Source: Mesorhizobium sp. B1-1-8
GTDB lineage: Bacteria; Pseudomonadota; Alphaproteobacteria; Rhizobiales; Rhizobiaceae
Assembly: GCF_006442795.2 (NCBI RefSeq)
Contig: NZ_CP083956.1
Coordinates: 1,527,501-1,591,500, forward strand
Reading direction: 5' to 3'
DNA: 64,000 nt
A program made the translations under genes and the position numbers. The notes beneath the pieces are model-generated. The model saw nothing but the letters and a program-made list of their open reading frames with translations. It was not told the origin of the DNA and did no database searches. Below, piece by piece: positions 19,772 to 27,978 of the stretch (positions are counted from its first letter, which is position 1; each line of letters opens with the position of its first letter).

Positions 19772-20751
19772 CCGGCCTCGCCGGCGCCGACGCGCGGGTC
19801 GAGGACAGCATAGGCGAGGTCGACAAGAAGGTTGATGACGACGACCAGAACCGCGCTGACCAGGATGATGCCGAGAAGCAGCGGCGTGTCGCGCCCGGCG
19901 ACGGCTTCCTGCGCCAAGCGGCCGAGGCCGGGCACGGCAAAGACGCTTTCGATGACGACGCTGCCGCCTAGCATTTGCGCCGATTGCAAGCCGAGCATGG
20001 TGACGAGCGGCAGCAGCGCATTGCGGGCGACGTGGGCAAGCACGATGCGGCGGCGCGACAGGCCCCTGGCGCGGGCTGCAAGGACGAAATCCTGCCGCCA
20101 GACCTCAGCCATGCCGGCGCGCATCATGCGCAGATAAAGCGCGAGGTAGATGAAGCCGAGCGCCGAAACCGGCAGCACAAGATGCGTGGCGATGTCGGCG
20201 GCACGGGCGAGCCCGGTCTTGGCCGAAGCGATGGTCTCGATGCCGCCGATCGGCAACCAGCGCAGGTCGACGGCGAAGACCACGGTCAGCACCAGGCCAA
20301 GCCAGAAGCCGGGCACGGCATAGAGCGCCAGTGAGCCGATGGAGAGAAAACGGTCGCGGAAACTGCCGGGCCTGGCGCCGGCATAGATGCCGAGCGTCGA
20401 GCCGAGGCCGAAGGACAGCGCGGTGGCGCTGCCCATCAGGATCAGCGTGATCGGCAAGCGTTCGAGAATGACGTTGCGGATCGGCCGCGAGAAGGTGACG
20501 GACTGGCCGAGATCGAGATGCAGCAATGCCCAGAGGTAGTTGGCGAGCCGGGTCAGCTCCGACTGGTCGAGACCCCAGCGGTGGCGCAGCAGTTCGATCA
20601 TGCCGGCATCGCCGCCGGTCGAGACGATGTAGGCGTCGACGGCGTCACCGGGGGCTGCTTCGAGGAGGAGGAAGCTGCCGATGACGACGATCAGCAGCAC
20701 GAAGACGCTGCCGACGAGGCGGCGGCGCACGAGGGTGAGGGCGCGTGTCAT
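19768..20751 (-). CDS. Peptide-type ABC permease (DppB-like)
   Basis: 327 residues, first permease of the importer. N-terminal helix VGSVFVLLIVVIGSFLLLEAAPGD, then RWGLDQSELTRLANYLWALLHLDLG, and the EAA loop YVLAARARGLS-like stretch (FVLAARARGLSRRRIVLAHV). The start at 20751 (MTRALTLVRRR) is chosen because the longer frame (to 20829) only translates repeat DNA. Separated from the binding-protein gene by a 157-bp repeat. Confidence 0.92.
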   Translation of the reverse strand: MTRALTLVRRRLVGSVFVLLIVVIGSFLLLEAAPGDAVDAYIVSTGGDAGMIELLRHRWGLDQSELTRLANYLWALLHLDLGQSVTFSRPIRNVILERLPITLILMGSATALSFGLGSTLGIYAGARPGSFRDRFLSIGSLALYAVPGFWLGLVLTVVFAVDLRWLPIGGIETIASAKTGLARAADIATHLVLPVSALGFIYLALYLRMMRAGMAEVWRQDFVLAARARGLSRRRIVLAHVARNALLPLVTMLGLQSAQMLGGSVVIESVFAVPGLGRLAQEAVAGRDTPLLLGIILVSAVLVVVINLLVDLAYAVLDPRVGAGEAG

Positions 20752-20804
20752 GGCACCCTCGGTGGCCGGGTGCTGAACTGGCTGAGAGAGATGCCGAGCC
20801 CAGG

Positions 20805-20961
20805 CCCCCCTCTCTGTCCTGCCGGACATCTCCCCCTCAAGGGGGGAGATTGGCTGTCATCTATGGCTTCGCCAATTTTCGGCGTTGCAGAACTGGCGGG
20901 ACGGATAAGCTTCTGATCTCCCCCCTTGAGGGGGAGATGTCCGGCAGGACAGAGAGGGGGG
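20805..20961. repeat. Palindromic repeat, family C, intergenic copy
   Basis: The arms of about 46 bp are almost perfect: CCCCCCTCTCTGTCCTGCCG... on the left and its complement ...CGGCAGGACAGAGAGGGGGG on the right. The core is GCTTCGCCAATTTTCG. It lies between the binding-protein gene and the first permease gene of the operon, so the mRNA would carry a very stable hairpin here. Confidence 0.9.
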
Positions 20962-21024
20962 TGACGGAACGCGGCCTCCGGCCTAATTCCCATTTTCTCG
21001 CGAACTTTCATCCGCGCGAATGTG

Positions 21025-22635
21025 TCACGATTCCAAATACGTGTCCGCCCAGTTCGACACCGCCCAGCGCGGGTTGTTGGCGATGTTGCCGACCTTGTCG
21101 CTCGCCACGCTGATAAAACTCCATTCGGCGACGTTGATCAGCGGCAGGTCGGCGGCCACCTTTTTCTGGAACTCCTTGTAGAGTTCGGTGCGGGCGGACG
21201 TATCGAGCGTCTCCGACGCCTTGGCGATCAGCGCGTCCAGATCGGCGTTCTTGTAGCCGCCCTGGTTGGAGAAGGGCACGCCGTCCGGAATGCCGCTCTG
21301 CACCAGGATGGTGGTCGAGATCGCCGGGTCGCCGCGGAAAACCGGCGGGCCGACGGCGAGGTCGAAGGCATGGTCGGTGTAGACCGCTTTTATATGCGCG
21401 GCGGAGTCGTTGTTGACGATCACTGCGTCGACGCCGATGGCCGCCAGCGCCTGCCGCAGATAGTCGCCGAACTGCTTTGTTTCGTTGAAATAGGGTGCGG
21501 GCAAGAGCTTCAGCGCAAAGCGCTTGCCGTCGTCGGCCCGCTTGTAGCCAGCCTCATCGAGCAAGGCATTGGCCTTGGCGATATCGAACGGATAGGTCTG
21601 CACGTCGGCGGTATAGAATTGCGGATCATTCTTCGGCACGGGGCCGGTGGCGGCGGCGGCATAGCCGAGGAAGATCGTCTTGACGACGAAGTCCTTGTCG
21701 ATGGCGTGCGCGATCGCCTGCCGCACCTTGAGGTCGGCCAGTTCCTTGCGGCGGTGGTTGATCTCGACCACAAGCTGGTACGTCAGCCCCTCATAGCCTT
21801 TGGTGATGACTTTGAGGCCCGGCACCTTGGAGATGCGATCAAGATCGGCTAACGGCACGGCTGAGAAGGCGGCGAGCTGGATCTCTTCGGCCTCAAGTGC
21901 TGCGGCCGCCGAGGTGCGGTCGGGCAGCACCCGGTAGACGATCTCGTCGAGATAGGGCTCGTCCTTGCCCCAATAGGCATCGTTCCTCGTCAATCTGTAA
22001 TACTGCCCCGCCTTGTATTCTGCGAATTTGAACGGGCCGGTGCCGACCGGCGCGTTGTTGGCCGGGTTGTCCTCGATCTTGCCGTTCTCATAGACATGTT
22101 TCGGCACGACGCTCGACAGCGCTGGCAAGGCGTTGCGGATCAGCTGGAACGGCGTCGGCTTGGCGAATTTGAAGATTGCGGTCAGGTCGTCGGGCGTATC
22201 GATGGCGCTGAGATCCTTGAACACGGTGCGGCCGAGATTCTGCAGCGGCTTCCAGACCTGCAGCGCCGAGAAGGCGACGTCGGCCGAGGTGAAAGGCTTG
22301 CCGTCATGCCACTTCACACCGTCGCGCAGCTTGAAGGTCACCGACAGGCCGTCGGCGGCGCCTTCCCAGGAGAGCGCCAGGCGCGGCGCCAGTCCGTCCT
22401 TGCCGTCGAAGGAGGCCTCGGCCAGCGTCTCGACGATCTTGCTGGAGATGAAGAAGACGCCGTTGGAGGCGACGATCGCCGGGTTGAGGTTGCGCGGCTC
22501 GGAATCGGCGGCAACGATCAATCGGCCGCCTTTCTTCGGCGTCTGCGCCCGGCCGATGGCCGGCAGCGCTGTCGAGGCCAGAAGCAGCGCCGAGCCGGCA
22601 AGCACGGTGCGGCGTGAAATCGTCAATTCGGACAT
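21025..22635 (-). CDS. Peptide-type ABC substrate-binding protein (SBP family 5)
   Basis: 536 residues. The N terminus has a twin-arginine-like signal (SRRTVLAGSALLLASTALPA) with cleavage near GRA-QT. The mature part shows family 5 features: GGRLIVAADSEPRNLNPAI, LSWEGAADGLSVTFKLRDGVKWHDGKPF (split by variable residues) and FKFAEYKAG. It catches the substrate in the periplasm for the permease/ATPase set downstream. The substrate is unknown; the operon's ATC-hydrolase-like gene points to a small heterocyclic or modified amino acid rather than a plain peptide. Confidence 0.92.
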   Translation of the reverse strand: MSELTISRRTVLAGSALLLASTALPAIGRAQTPKKGGRLIVAADSEPRNLNPAIVASNGVFFISSKIVETLAEASFDGKDGLAPRLALSWEGAADGLSVTFKLRDGVKWHDGKPFTSADVAFSALQVWKPLQNLGRTVFKDLSAIDTPDDLTAIFKFAKPTPFQLIRNALPALSSVVPKHVYENGKIEDNPANNAPVGTGPFKFAEYKAGQYYRLTRNDAYWGKDEPYLDEIVYRVLPDRTSAAAALEAEEIQLAAFSAVPLADLDRISKVPGLKVITKGYEGLTYQLVVEINHRRKELADLKVRQAIAHAIDKDFVVKTIFLGYAAAATGPVPKNDPQFYTADVQTYPFDIAKANALLDEAGYKRADDGKRFALKLLPAPYFNETKQFGDYLRQALAAIGVDAVIVNNDSAAHIKAVYTDHAFDLAVGPPVFRGDPAISTTILVQSGIPDGVPFSNQGGYKNADLDALIAKASETLDTSARTELYKEFQKKVAADLPLINVAEWSFISVASDKVGNIANNPRWAVSNWADTYLES

Positions 22636-22974
22636 CGTTCAACTCCCCTCTGCGTCCCGCTGCAGGCGCGGGCGCTCTCGAATGGTTGAGGATTATGGCC
22701 TTTGGCAAAGGTTTCGCCAGAGACGGATTTGGCGCATGCTGGCTGGGCTTTGAAATTTTCGTCCGCTGGACCAGTTATGTCGACTGGCAAAAGCCGGCTA
22801 TCTGGTAATACCAGTTTTATGCGAAGGGCGACTTCAGAGAGGCTGACAGGGTCGAGCCGCCATGCCAGCACCAGTTCTGGCTGGACCAGAGTGGCCAAAA
22901 TGATGCAGATTTGGCCAACGGCCAAGGCGTAGGAAGCTGGTCGCTCAGCGGCCGGGAAAATCAGGGAGAGGCAG
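22636..22974. other. Divergent promoter region, 339 bp
   Basis: Lies between the peptide-binding-protein gene (minus) and the M24 hydrolase gene (plus). It contains a perfect TGGTAATACCA palindrome (22801-22811). Two weaker CTGGACCAG elements (near 22764 and 22890) are also seen. No small gene recognised. Confidence 0.5.
22800..22812. promoter_or_regulatory. FadR-type operator candidate, site 1
   Basis: CTGGTAATACCAG is a perfect palindrome (5-bp arms, centre AAT). The core TGGT-N3-ACCA is the known form for FadR/PdhR/LldR-type GntR operators. It lies 164 bp before the M24 gene start. The identical 11-mer occurs at 27807-27817 and 42068-42078. Confidence 0.6.
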
Positions 22975-24168
22975 ATGAACATCGCTCCGGGCAAGACTGC
23001 CGTCAGCAGCACCCCTTTCGACCAGGCGCGGGTGGACCGGCTGATGGAGGAAGCTGGCATCGACGTGCTCTTCGCCACCTCCAAGCACAACACGCAATAT
23101 CTGCTCGGCGGCTACAAGTTCATCTTCTTTGCCGCGATGGATGCGATCGGCCACAGCCGCTATCTGCCGATCGTGCTTTACGAAAAGGGCGGGCCGGAGC
23201 ACGCGGCTTATATCGGCAACAAGATGGAAGGCGGCGAGCACCAGAACCATCCGTTCTGGACGCCGACGCTGCATGCCGCCTGCTGGGGAACGCTCGACGC
23301 CGCCAATCTTGCCGTGGAGCATCTGCACAAGATCGGCAAGGCAGCCGCCCGCATCGGCATCGAGCCCGGCTTCCTGCCGTCGGACGCCTATACGCTGATC
23401 CGCAAGGCGCTGCCGGATGCCAAGCTGATCGACGCGACCGACATGCTGGAACGCATGCGCGCGATCAAGACTGAGGCAGAGCTCGAAAAGCTGCGCATCG
23501 CCTCCGAGCTGATCACCGATTCCATGCTGGCGACGATTGCATGGGCGGGCGAAGGCAGGACCAAGGCCGAGATCATCGAGCAATTGCGGCGCGAGGAGAC
23601 CAATCGCGGCGCGCATTTCGAATATTGCCTGCTGACGCTAGGCTCCAGCCACAACCGCGCCGCCTCGGACCAGGCGTGGAAGCAGGGCGAGGTGCTGTCG
23701 ATCGATTCCGGCGGCAATTATCACGGCTATATCGGCGACCTCTGCCGCATGGGCGTGCTCGGCGAACCGGATGCCGAACTGGAGGATCTGCTGGCCGAGG
23801 TCGAGGCGGTGCAACAGGCTGCCTTCTCGAAGGTGAAGGCGGGCACGCTCGGCGGCGACATGATTTCCCATGCGGAGAGCGTGCTGAAGGCCTCAAAGGT
23901 CTCGTCCTACACGGATTTCTTCGCCCACGGCATGGGACTGATCACGCATGAGGCGCCGTTCCTGATGACCAACCATCCGGTCGCCTATGAAGGCACCTAT
24001 GCGGCCAAGCCGCTTGAGGCGAACATGGTGCTGTCGGTCGAGACGACCATGCTCCACCCGACACGCGGCTTCATCAAGCTGGAGGATACGGTCGCGGTGA
24101 CGGACAGCGGTTATGTGATGTTTGGCGATCGGGGACGCGGGTGGAACAGGGGTGGGGTAGCAGCTTAG
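22975..24168 (+). CDS. M24-family (creatinase / Xaa-Pro peptidase-like) hydrolase
   Basis: 397 residues, pita-bread fold. The N-terminal creatinase-type domain has FATSKHNTQYLLGGYKF. The C-terminal catalytic domain shows the five metal-ligand positions of dinuclear M24 peptidases: D in SIDSGGNY, D in GDLCRMG, H in FAHGMGL, E in SVETTM and E in IKLEDTV. All are present, so it could be a true metallopeptidase rather than a creatinase, which lacks the full metal set. RBS AGGGAGAGG precedes the ATG. Divergent from the peptide importer, which suggests that imported peptides may be its substrates; inference. Confidence 0.85.
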   Translation: MNIAPGKTAVSSTPFDQARVDRLMEEAGIDVLFATSKHNTQYLLGGYKFIFFAAMDAIGHSRYLPIVLYEKGGPEHAAYIGNKMEGGEHQNHPFWTPTLHAACWGTLDAANLAVEHLHKIGKAAARIGIEPGFLPSDAYTLIRKALPDAKLIDATDMLERMRAIKTEAELEKLRIASELITDSMLATIAWAGEGRTKAEIIEQLRREETNRGAHFEYCLLTLGSSHNRAASDQAWKQGEVLSIDSGGNYHGYIGDLCRMGVLGEPDAELEDLLAEVEAVQQAAFSKVKAGTLGGDMISHAESVLKASKVSSYTDFFAHGMGLITHEAPFLMTNHPVAYEGTYAAKPLEANMVLSVETTMLHPTRGFIKLEDTVAVTDSGYVMFGDRGRGWNRGGVAA

Positions 24169-24180
24169 CGCTGGCGCCGC

Positions 24181-24327
24181 TCCCCCTCACCCGGATTGCC
24201 AACCGAATTGCAAGAGCAATTCGGGGCAATCCGACCTCTCCCCGAGGGGAGAGGAGCGTGCCGGTGCCAGCGCCAATCTCTTCTCCCCGCCGGGGAGAAG
24301 GTGGCCGCGAAGCGGCCGGATGAGGGG
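24181..24327. repeat. Palindromic repeat, family D, copy 1
   Basis: Starts CCCCCTCACCCGGATTGCC and ends GCGGCCGGATGAGGGGG. The interior has hairpins GAATTGCAAGAGCAATTC and CTCTCCCCGAGGGGAGAG and a TTCTCCCCGCCGGGGAGAA. A near-identical copy of almost the same length is at 44587-44732. Here it lies between the converging ends of the M24 and cupin genes. Confidence 0.85.
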
Positions 24328-24343
24328 GCTGCGACGCTGAAGA

Positions 24344-24760
24344 TTATTTGCCCGTCGGCAGCAGCCTGAAATCCGGCAGCTCCCGTAACGCCAGTTCCGG
24401 TCCGGCCGGCGAGTAGACGACGAAGAGCTGCATCGGGCCGTCGCCGGTGTTTAGCGTCGAATGGAAGCGGCTCTCGGGCACGTAGATGGTGCAGCCGGGG
24501 CCGACTTTGGCGACCACCGGATTGCCCTCTTCGTCCTCGACCATCTGCTCGCCATTGCCCGAGATGACGAAGATGATTTCCTCGGCGCCCGGGTGGTTGT
24601 GACGCGTGTGGCCCTTGCCGGACGGCAGGTCGACGACGCCACCGGAAAAACGGCTGGCGCCGTTCACTTCGGGCGCCACCGTCAGCGCCAGCCTGCCCCA
24701 GTCGAAGCCGAAGGCGCTGACGTCCTTCGGGTAGACGAACACCTTGCTCTTGTCGCTCAT
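24344..24760 (-). CDS. Cupin-domain protein
   Basis: 138 residues, a single cupin barrel. Motif 1 is [22 protein letters not shown] (metal-binding HxH and E), and motif 2 lies around [19 protein letters not shown]. Such small cupins act as metal enzymes or sugar/acid isomerases. It is the last gene of a three-gene operon and overlaps the TIM-barrel gene by 4 bp (ATGA). Function not determined. Confidence 0.85.
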   Translation of the reverse strand: MSDKSKVFVYPKDVSAFGFDWGRLALTVAPEVNGASRFSGGVVDLPSGKGHTRHNHPGAEEIIFVISGNGEQMVEDEEGNPVVAKVGPGCTIYVPESRFHSTLNTGDGPMQLFVVYSPAGPELALRELPDFRLLPTGK

Positions 24761-25629
24761 CGCCTCATCCCTTCTTTTTCTTGGACGGTCTTATTGCCGC
24801 CAAAGGTCACGGCCTTGAAATCGGCGGTCTGTCTGGCGATAGCTGCTTCCGCCGGCAGCCGCTCCATGGAGCTTGCGCCATAGAAACCGTGCAGGCCCTT
24901 GCAGCGGTCGAGAATGTAGCGGGCGTCGTCCGGCATCGCGATCGGGCCGCCATGGCAAAGCAGGATGACGTCCTTGCGCACCGTGCGGGCGGCCTCGGCG
25001 ATGGCGTCGATTTCGACGACGCAGTCGTCGAGCGACTTCGCCGAGGTGGCGCCGATGGAACCGCCTGTGGTCACGCCCATATGGGCGACGACGATGTCGG
25101 CGCCGGCTTTTGTCATGTCGAGCGCTTCTTGGGGATTGAAGACATAGGGAGTCGTCAGAAGATCGAGCTTGTGCGCCTCGGCAATCATCTCGACCTCCAG
25201 CCCGAAGCCCATGCCGGTCTCTTCAAAGCTCTGGCGCATGGTGCCGTCGAACAGGCCGATGGTCGGAAAATTCTGCACGCCGGAAAAGCCCATCGTCTTC
25301 AGTTCTGCAAGCAACAGCGGCATGATGACGAAAGGATCAGTGCCGTTGACGCCGGCCAGCACCGGCGTCTTCTTCACCACCGGCAGCACTTCATGGGCCA
25401 TTTCCCTGACGATCTCGTTGGCGTTGCCATAGGCGAGCAGGCCGGCGGCCGAGCCGCGCCCGGCCATACGGTAGCGGCCGGAATTGTAGATGATGATCAA
25501 GTCGATGCCGCCCGCCTCCTCGGCCTTGGCCGACAGGCCGGTGCCGGCGCCGCCGCCGACGATCGGCACGCCGTCGGCGATCATCTTGCGGAATTTTTCG
25601 AGGATTTCTTTGCGCGGAATGGCGGCCAT
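24757..25629 (-). CDS. TIM-barrel protein of the PEP-hydrolase-like family (Tm-1 C-terminal domain type)
   Basis: 290 residues. Family marks are [67 protein letters not shown], and [14 protein letters not shown], with [11 protein letters not shown] near the end. This family equals the C-terminal TIM-barrel-like domain of the plant Tm-1 protein; the upstream gene equals its N-terminal domain, so the pair is a split Tm-1. The bacterial reaction is not known to me; the database name phosphoenolpyruvate hydrolase should be treated with care. Confidence 0.85.
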   Translation of the reverse strand: MAAIPRKEILEKFRKMIADGVPIVGGGAGTGLSAKAEEAGGIDLIIIYNSGRYRMAGRGSAAGLLAYGNANEIVREMAHEVLPVVKKTPVLAGVNGTDPFVIMPLLLAELKTMGFSGVQNFPTIGLFDGTMRQSFEETGMGFGLEVEMIAEAHKLDLLTTPYVFNPQEALDMTKAGADIVVAHMGVTTGGSIGATSAKSLDDCVVEIDAIAEAARTVRKDVILLCHGGPIAMPDDARYILDRCKGLHGFYGASSMERLPAEAAIARQTADFKAVTFGGNKTVQEKEGMRR

Positions 25630-25635
25630 CGGGTC

Positions 25636-26832
25636 TCACCTGCTGGCGATGTCGAGGAAAGCCGCAACCGCGGCCCTGGCGAATTCGGGGTCGTTGATGT
25701 GCAGCGGCAGGCGCGACACGGTGCGCGTTGCGTTCGGCATGATGGTGCGCTCGATGGCCTCGAAGAGGGCTGCATCGGCCTCCGGGTCGAAGAAGGCGCC
25801 GCCTTCGATGTCGAGCGCCGAAACGCCTTTTTCGGGGATCAGAAAGCGGACAGGGCCATCGCAGCGCGCCAGGCGGCCGCCGATCCATTCGCCGATCTGG
25901 CGGGATTCGTCGGCCGTGGTGCGCATCAGCGTGACGTTCGGATTGTGCTCGTAGAACAGCCGTCCGCGATAGCGCTCGGGGATCGTCGGCGGTGCCCAGA
26001 AGTTCACCATGTCGAGCGCGCCGACCGAGCCGACATAGGGCAGTTTGGTACGGGCGATGGCGCCGAAGCGGTCTTCGGTCGCCGGCAGCACGCCGCCGAG
26101 CAGGAAGTCGCAGACCTCGGTCGTGGTGATGTCGAGAACGCCGGCGAGCAGTCCACTGTCGGCCAGCTTCTCCATCGAGCGGCCGCCGGTGCCGGTGGCG
26201 TGGAAGACCATGCAGTCATACGTCGCGCGCAGCTGGTCGGCGATCGCCGTGAGGCAGGGCGTGGTGACGCCGAACATGGTCAAGCCCAGTGAGGGTTTGC
26301 CGGCAGCGGAAGGCGCCGGCCTTGCAGCCATGCCTGCTATTGCCTGGGCGGCATTGTGGAGCACCATACGGGAGAGCCGGTTGAGGCCGGCCATGTCGGT
26401 CACCGACGGCATCATGGTGATGTCGGAAACATCGACGTAAGGCGCGGTGTCGCCGGAAGCGAGCGTCGAAACCATGATCTTGGGCAGGCCGAGCGGCAGC
26501 GTGCGCATGCCGGCGGTGACGATCGAGGTGCCGCCGCCGCCGCCGATGCCGATCACGCCGGCGATGTCGTCACGCGACTGGATGAAGCGGCTGAAGGCGA
26601 CGTTCATTGCTGCAACGGCGGTGCCGCGATCGTCGATGCCGAGCACCGCGCCGGCGCCGTCAGGATGATGCGCGGCGACTTGGCTTGCCGCGACATCGAC
26701 AGGCACTGTGGCGCCGCGCGTGCCGATGTCGACGCGCGCGACCATGCCGCCTGCCGTGGCGACGGCATCGGCCAGGAAGGCGAGTTCCTCACCCTTGGTG
26801 TCGGCGGTGCCGACCACGTAGATGCGCTTCAT
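25636..26832 (-). CDS. Tm-1-like ATP-binding domain protein (UPF0261 type)
   Basis: 398 residues. N-terminal [21 protein letters not shown] with the nucleotide-binding-like VGTADTKG, a glycine-rich [21 protein letters not shown] in the middle, and [23 protein letters not shown]. The C terminus has [15 protein letters not shown]. This is the bacterial form of the N-terminal domain of plant Tm-1. The stop is 6 bp before the start of the TIM-barrel gene. First gene of the operon, divergent from a TetR gene. Confidence 0.87.
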   Translation of the reverse strand: MKRIYVVGTADTKGEELAFLADAVATAGGMVARVDIGTRGATVPVDVAASQVAAHHPDGAGAVLGIDDRGTAVAAMNVAFSRFIQSRDDIAGVIGIGGGGGTSIVTAGMRTLPLGLPKIMVSTLASGDTAPYVDVSDITMMPSVTDMAGLNRLSRMVLHNAAQAIAGMAARPAPSAAGKPSLGLTMFGVTTPCLTAIADQLRATYDCMVFHATGTGGRSMEKLADSGLLAGVLDITTTEVCDFLLGGVLPATEDRFGAIARTKLPYVGSVGALDMVNFWAPPTIPERYRGRLFYEHNPNVTLMRTTADESRQIGEWIGGRLARCDGPVRFLIPEKGVSALDIEGGAFFDPEADAALFEAIERTIMPNATRTVSRLPLHINDPEFARAAVAAFLDIASR

Positions 26833-26906
26833 CGCGTTTCCCCGTCATGCGGCGCTCGATATTGCCGCCAGCTGCTCTTGCCCGGCATGACGCCATTGCA
26901 ATTTTT

Positions 26907-26941
26907 TGAGACACGCGTATCGTATTGACATGGATGTCTCA
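26907..26941. promoter_or_regulatory. Candidate TetR operator
   Basis: TGAGACA (26907-26913) is repeated inverted as TGTCTCA (26935-26941), with 21 bp between the arms. It covers the tetR start codon and lies in the gap between the two divergent genes, where a TetR repressor would control itself and the Tm-1-like operon. Wide spacing makes this uncertain. Confidence 0.4.
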
Positions 26942-27622
26942 CGTCAACAAGCCGCCGCCTCCAACGACAATGCCGAACAGACGGCAGTGGCCGAAAGGGG
27001 GCCGCGCGCGCGCACCAGGCGGCTGATGCTGGAGACGGCGACGAAGCTGATGCAGTCCGGCGTGACGCCTTCGGTCAGTGAGGTCGCGGAAGCGGCGCAG
27101 GTCTCGCGCGCGACCGCCTATCGTTATTTCCCCAGCCAGGCAGCGCTTGTGCAGGCCGTCGTCGACGAAGGCCTCGGTCCGATCCTCACCTGGAAATCGG
27201 GGTCGAGCGATCCGGAGCGGCGGGTGGCCGACCTGTTCACCACCGCCATGCCGCGCATTGAGGCTTTCGAGGCGACGTTCAAGGCGGCGCTGAAGCTTTC
27301 GCTCGACCAGTGGGCGCAGCGGCAGGCGGGAACGCTCGGCTCCGAACCGGCCTTCAAGCGCGGCCATCGCGTCGAGCTGCTCAAGGATGCGATCGCGCCG
27401 CTCAAGGGCCGTTTGCCGCCGCGCCAGTTCAGGCGCCTGGCGCAGGCGCTGTCGATGATGTTCGGCGTCGAGGTGCTGATCGTTCTGAAAGACATTTGGG
27501 GGCTGGAGAGCCGCCAGATGATGTCGGTCGCGCAATGGGCGGCGGGCGCGCTGGTGCGCGCGGCGATGGCGGAAGCGACAGCGAAAGAACAGGGAAGATC
27601 GGGCGCGCCTGACACGAAATGA
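26930..27622 (+). CDS. TetR-family regulator
   Basis: 230 residues. Helix-turn-helix near residues 25-70: RRLMLETATKLMQSGVTPSVSE, VAEAAQVSRATAYRYFPSQAALVQAVV. The C-terminal part is helical and ligand-binding. The ATG at 26930 is preferred; an upstream TTG at 26906 is possible. Divergent from the Tm-1-like operon and probably its repressor. The gene ends 5 bp before a perfect FadR-type palindrome (27627-27645). Confidence 0.85.
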   Translation: MDVSRQQAAASNDNAEQTAVAERGPRARTRRLMLETATKLMQSGVTPSVSEVAEAAQVSRATAYRYFPSQAALVQAVVDEGLGPILTWKSGSSDPERRVADLFTTAMPRIEAFEATFKAALKLSLDQWAQRQAGTLGSEPAFKRGHRVELLKDAIAPLKGRLPPRQFRRLAQALSMMFGVEVLIVLKDIWGLESRQMMSVAQWAAGALVRAAMAEATAKEQGRSGAPDTK

Positions 27623-27626
27623 AACA

Positions 27627-27645
27627 AATCTGGTTCGACCAGATT
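27627..27645. promoter_or_regulatory. FadR-type operator candidate, site 2 (perfect 19-bp palindrome)
   Basis: AATCTGGTTCGACCAGATT has perfect 8-bp arms around TCG and closely resembles the E. coli FadR consensus ATCTGGTNCGACCAGAT. It lies 334 bp before the sugar-binding-protein gene and 176 bp (centre to centre) before a second site. Confidence 0.65.
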
Positions 27646-27788
27646 GCGAAGCCGGCTGGGCATAATAATTGTGATGGTGAGCTGGAAACAAGGGCTCCAT
27701 GTATCAAGGAGTAGGAAAAACAAGGGAAAACAGATAGATGTGACGGCTAGCGGCTTACTTGAGCGCTCGCAATAAGCCAAGAAAGCGC

Positions 27789-27817
27789 TTGACGTCTGTC
27801 TTGAATTGGTAATACCA
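27789..27817 (+). promoter_or_regulatory. Promoter with overlapping FadR-type operator, site 3
   Basis: TTGACG (27789-27794) and TAATAC (27810-27815) form a possible -35/-10 pair with 15 bp spacing. TGGTAATACCA (27807-27817) overlaps the -10 box, an arrangement for repression. It lies 162 bp before the sugar-binding-protein gene. Confidence 0.5.
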
Positions 27818-27978
27818 GATGGAAGCTAAAAGCGGATCGAAGTGAGATCTGACATACATTTTTCCGGCGGGGCGAGGAGGCCCGAAACCGGAGAAGTGCC
27901 ATCACGGGAGGAACTACCAGGGCCGGCGACGCTGCCGGCTCGCATGACAAGGTAGAATGCGCACAAGGGAGGAAAATT

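Noticed and set aside
18942..19940. Upstream extension of the DppD-like ATPase frame to 681 residues, which could be read as a fusion
   Set aside because: The extension is out-of-frame translation of the DppC-like permease gene; the GTG at 18941 with GTGA overlap is the natural start.
22764..22898. Two CTGGACCAG elements as further members of the TGGT-N3-ACCA operator set
   Set aside because: They lack the three-base centre and do not match the core; they could be chance.
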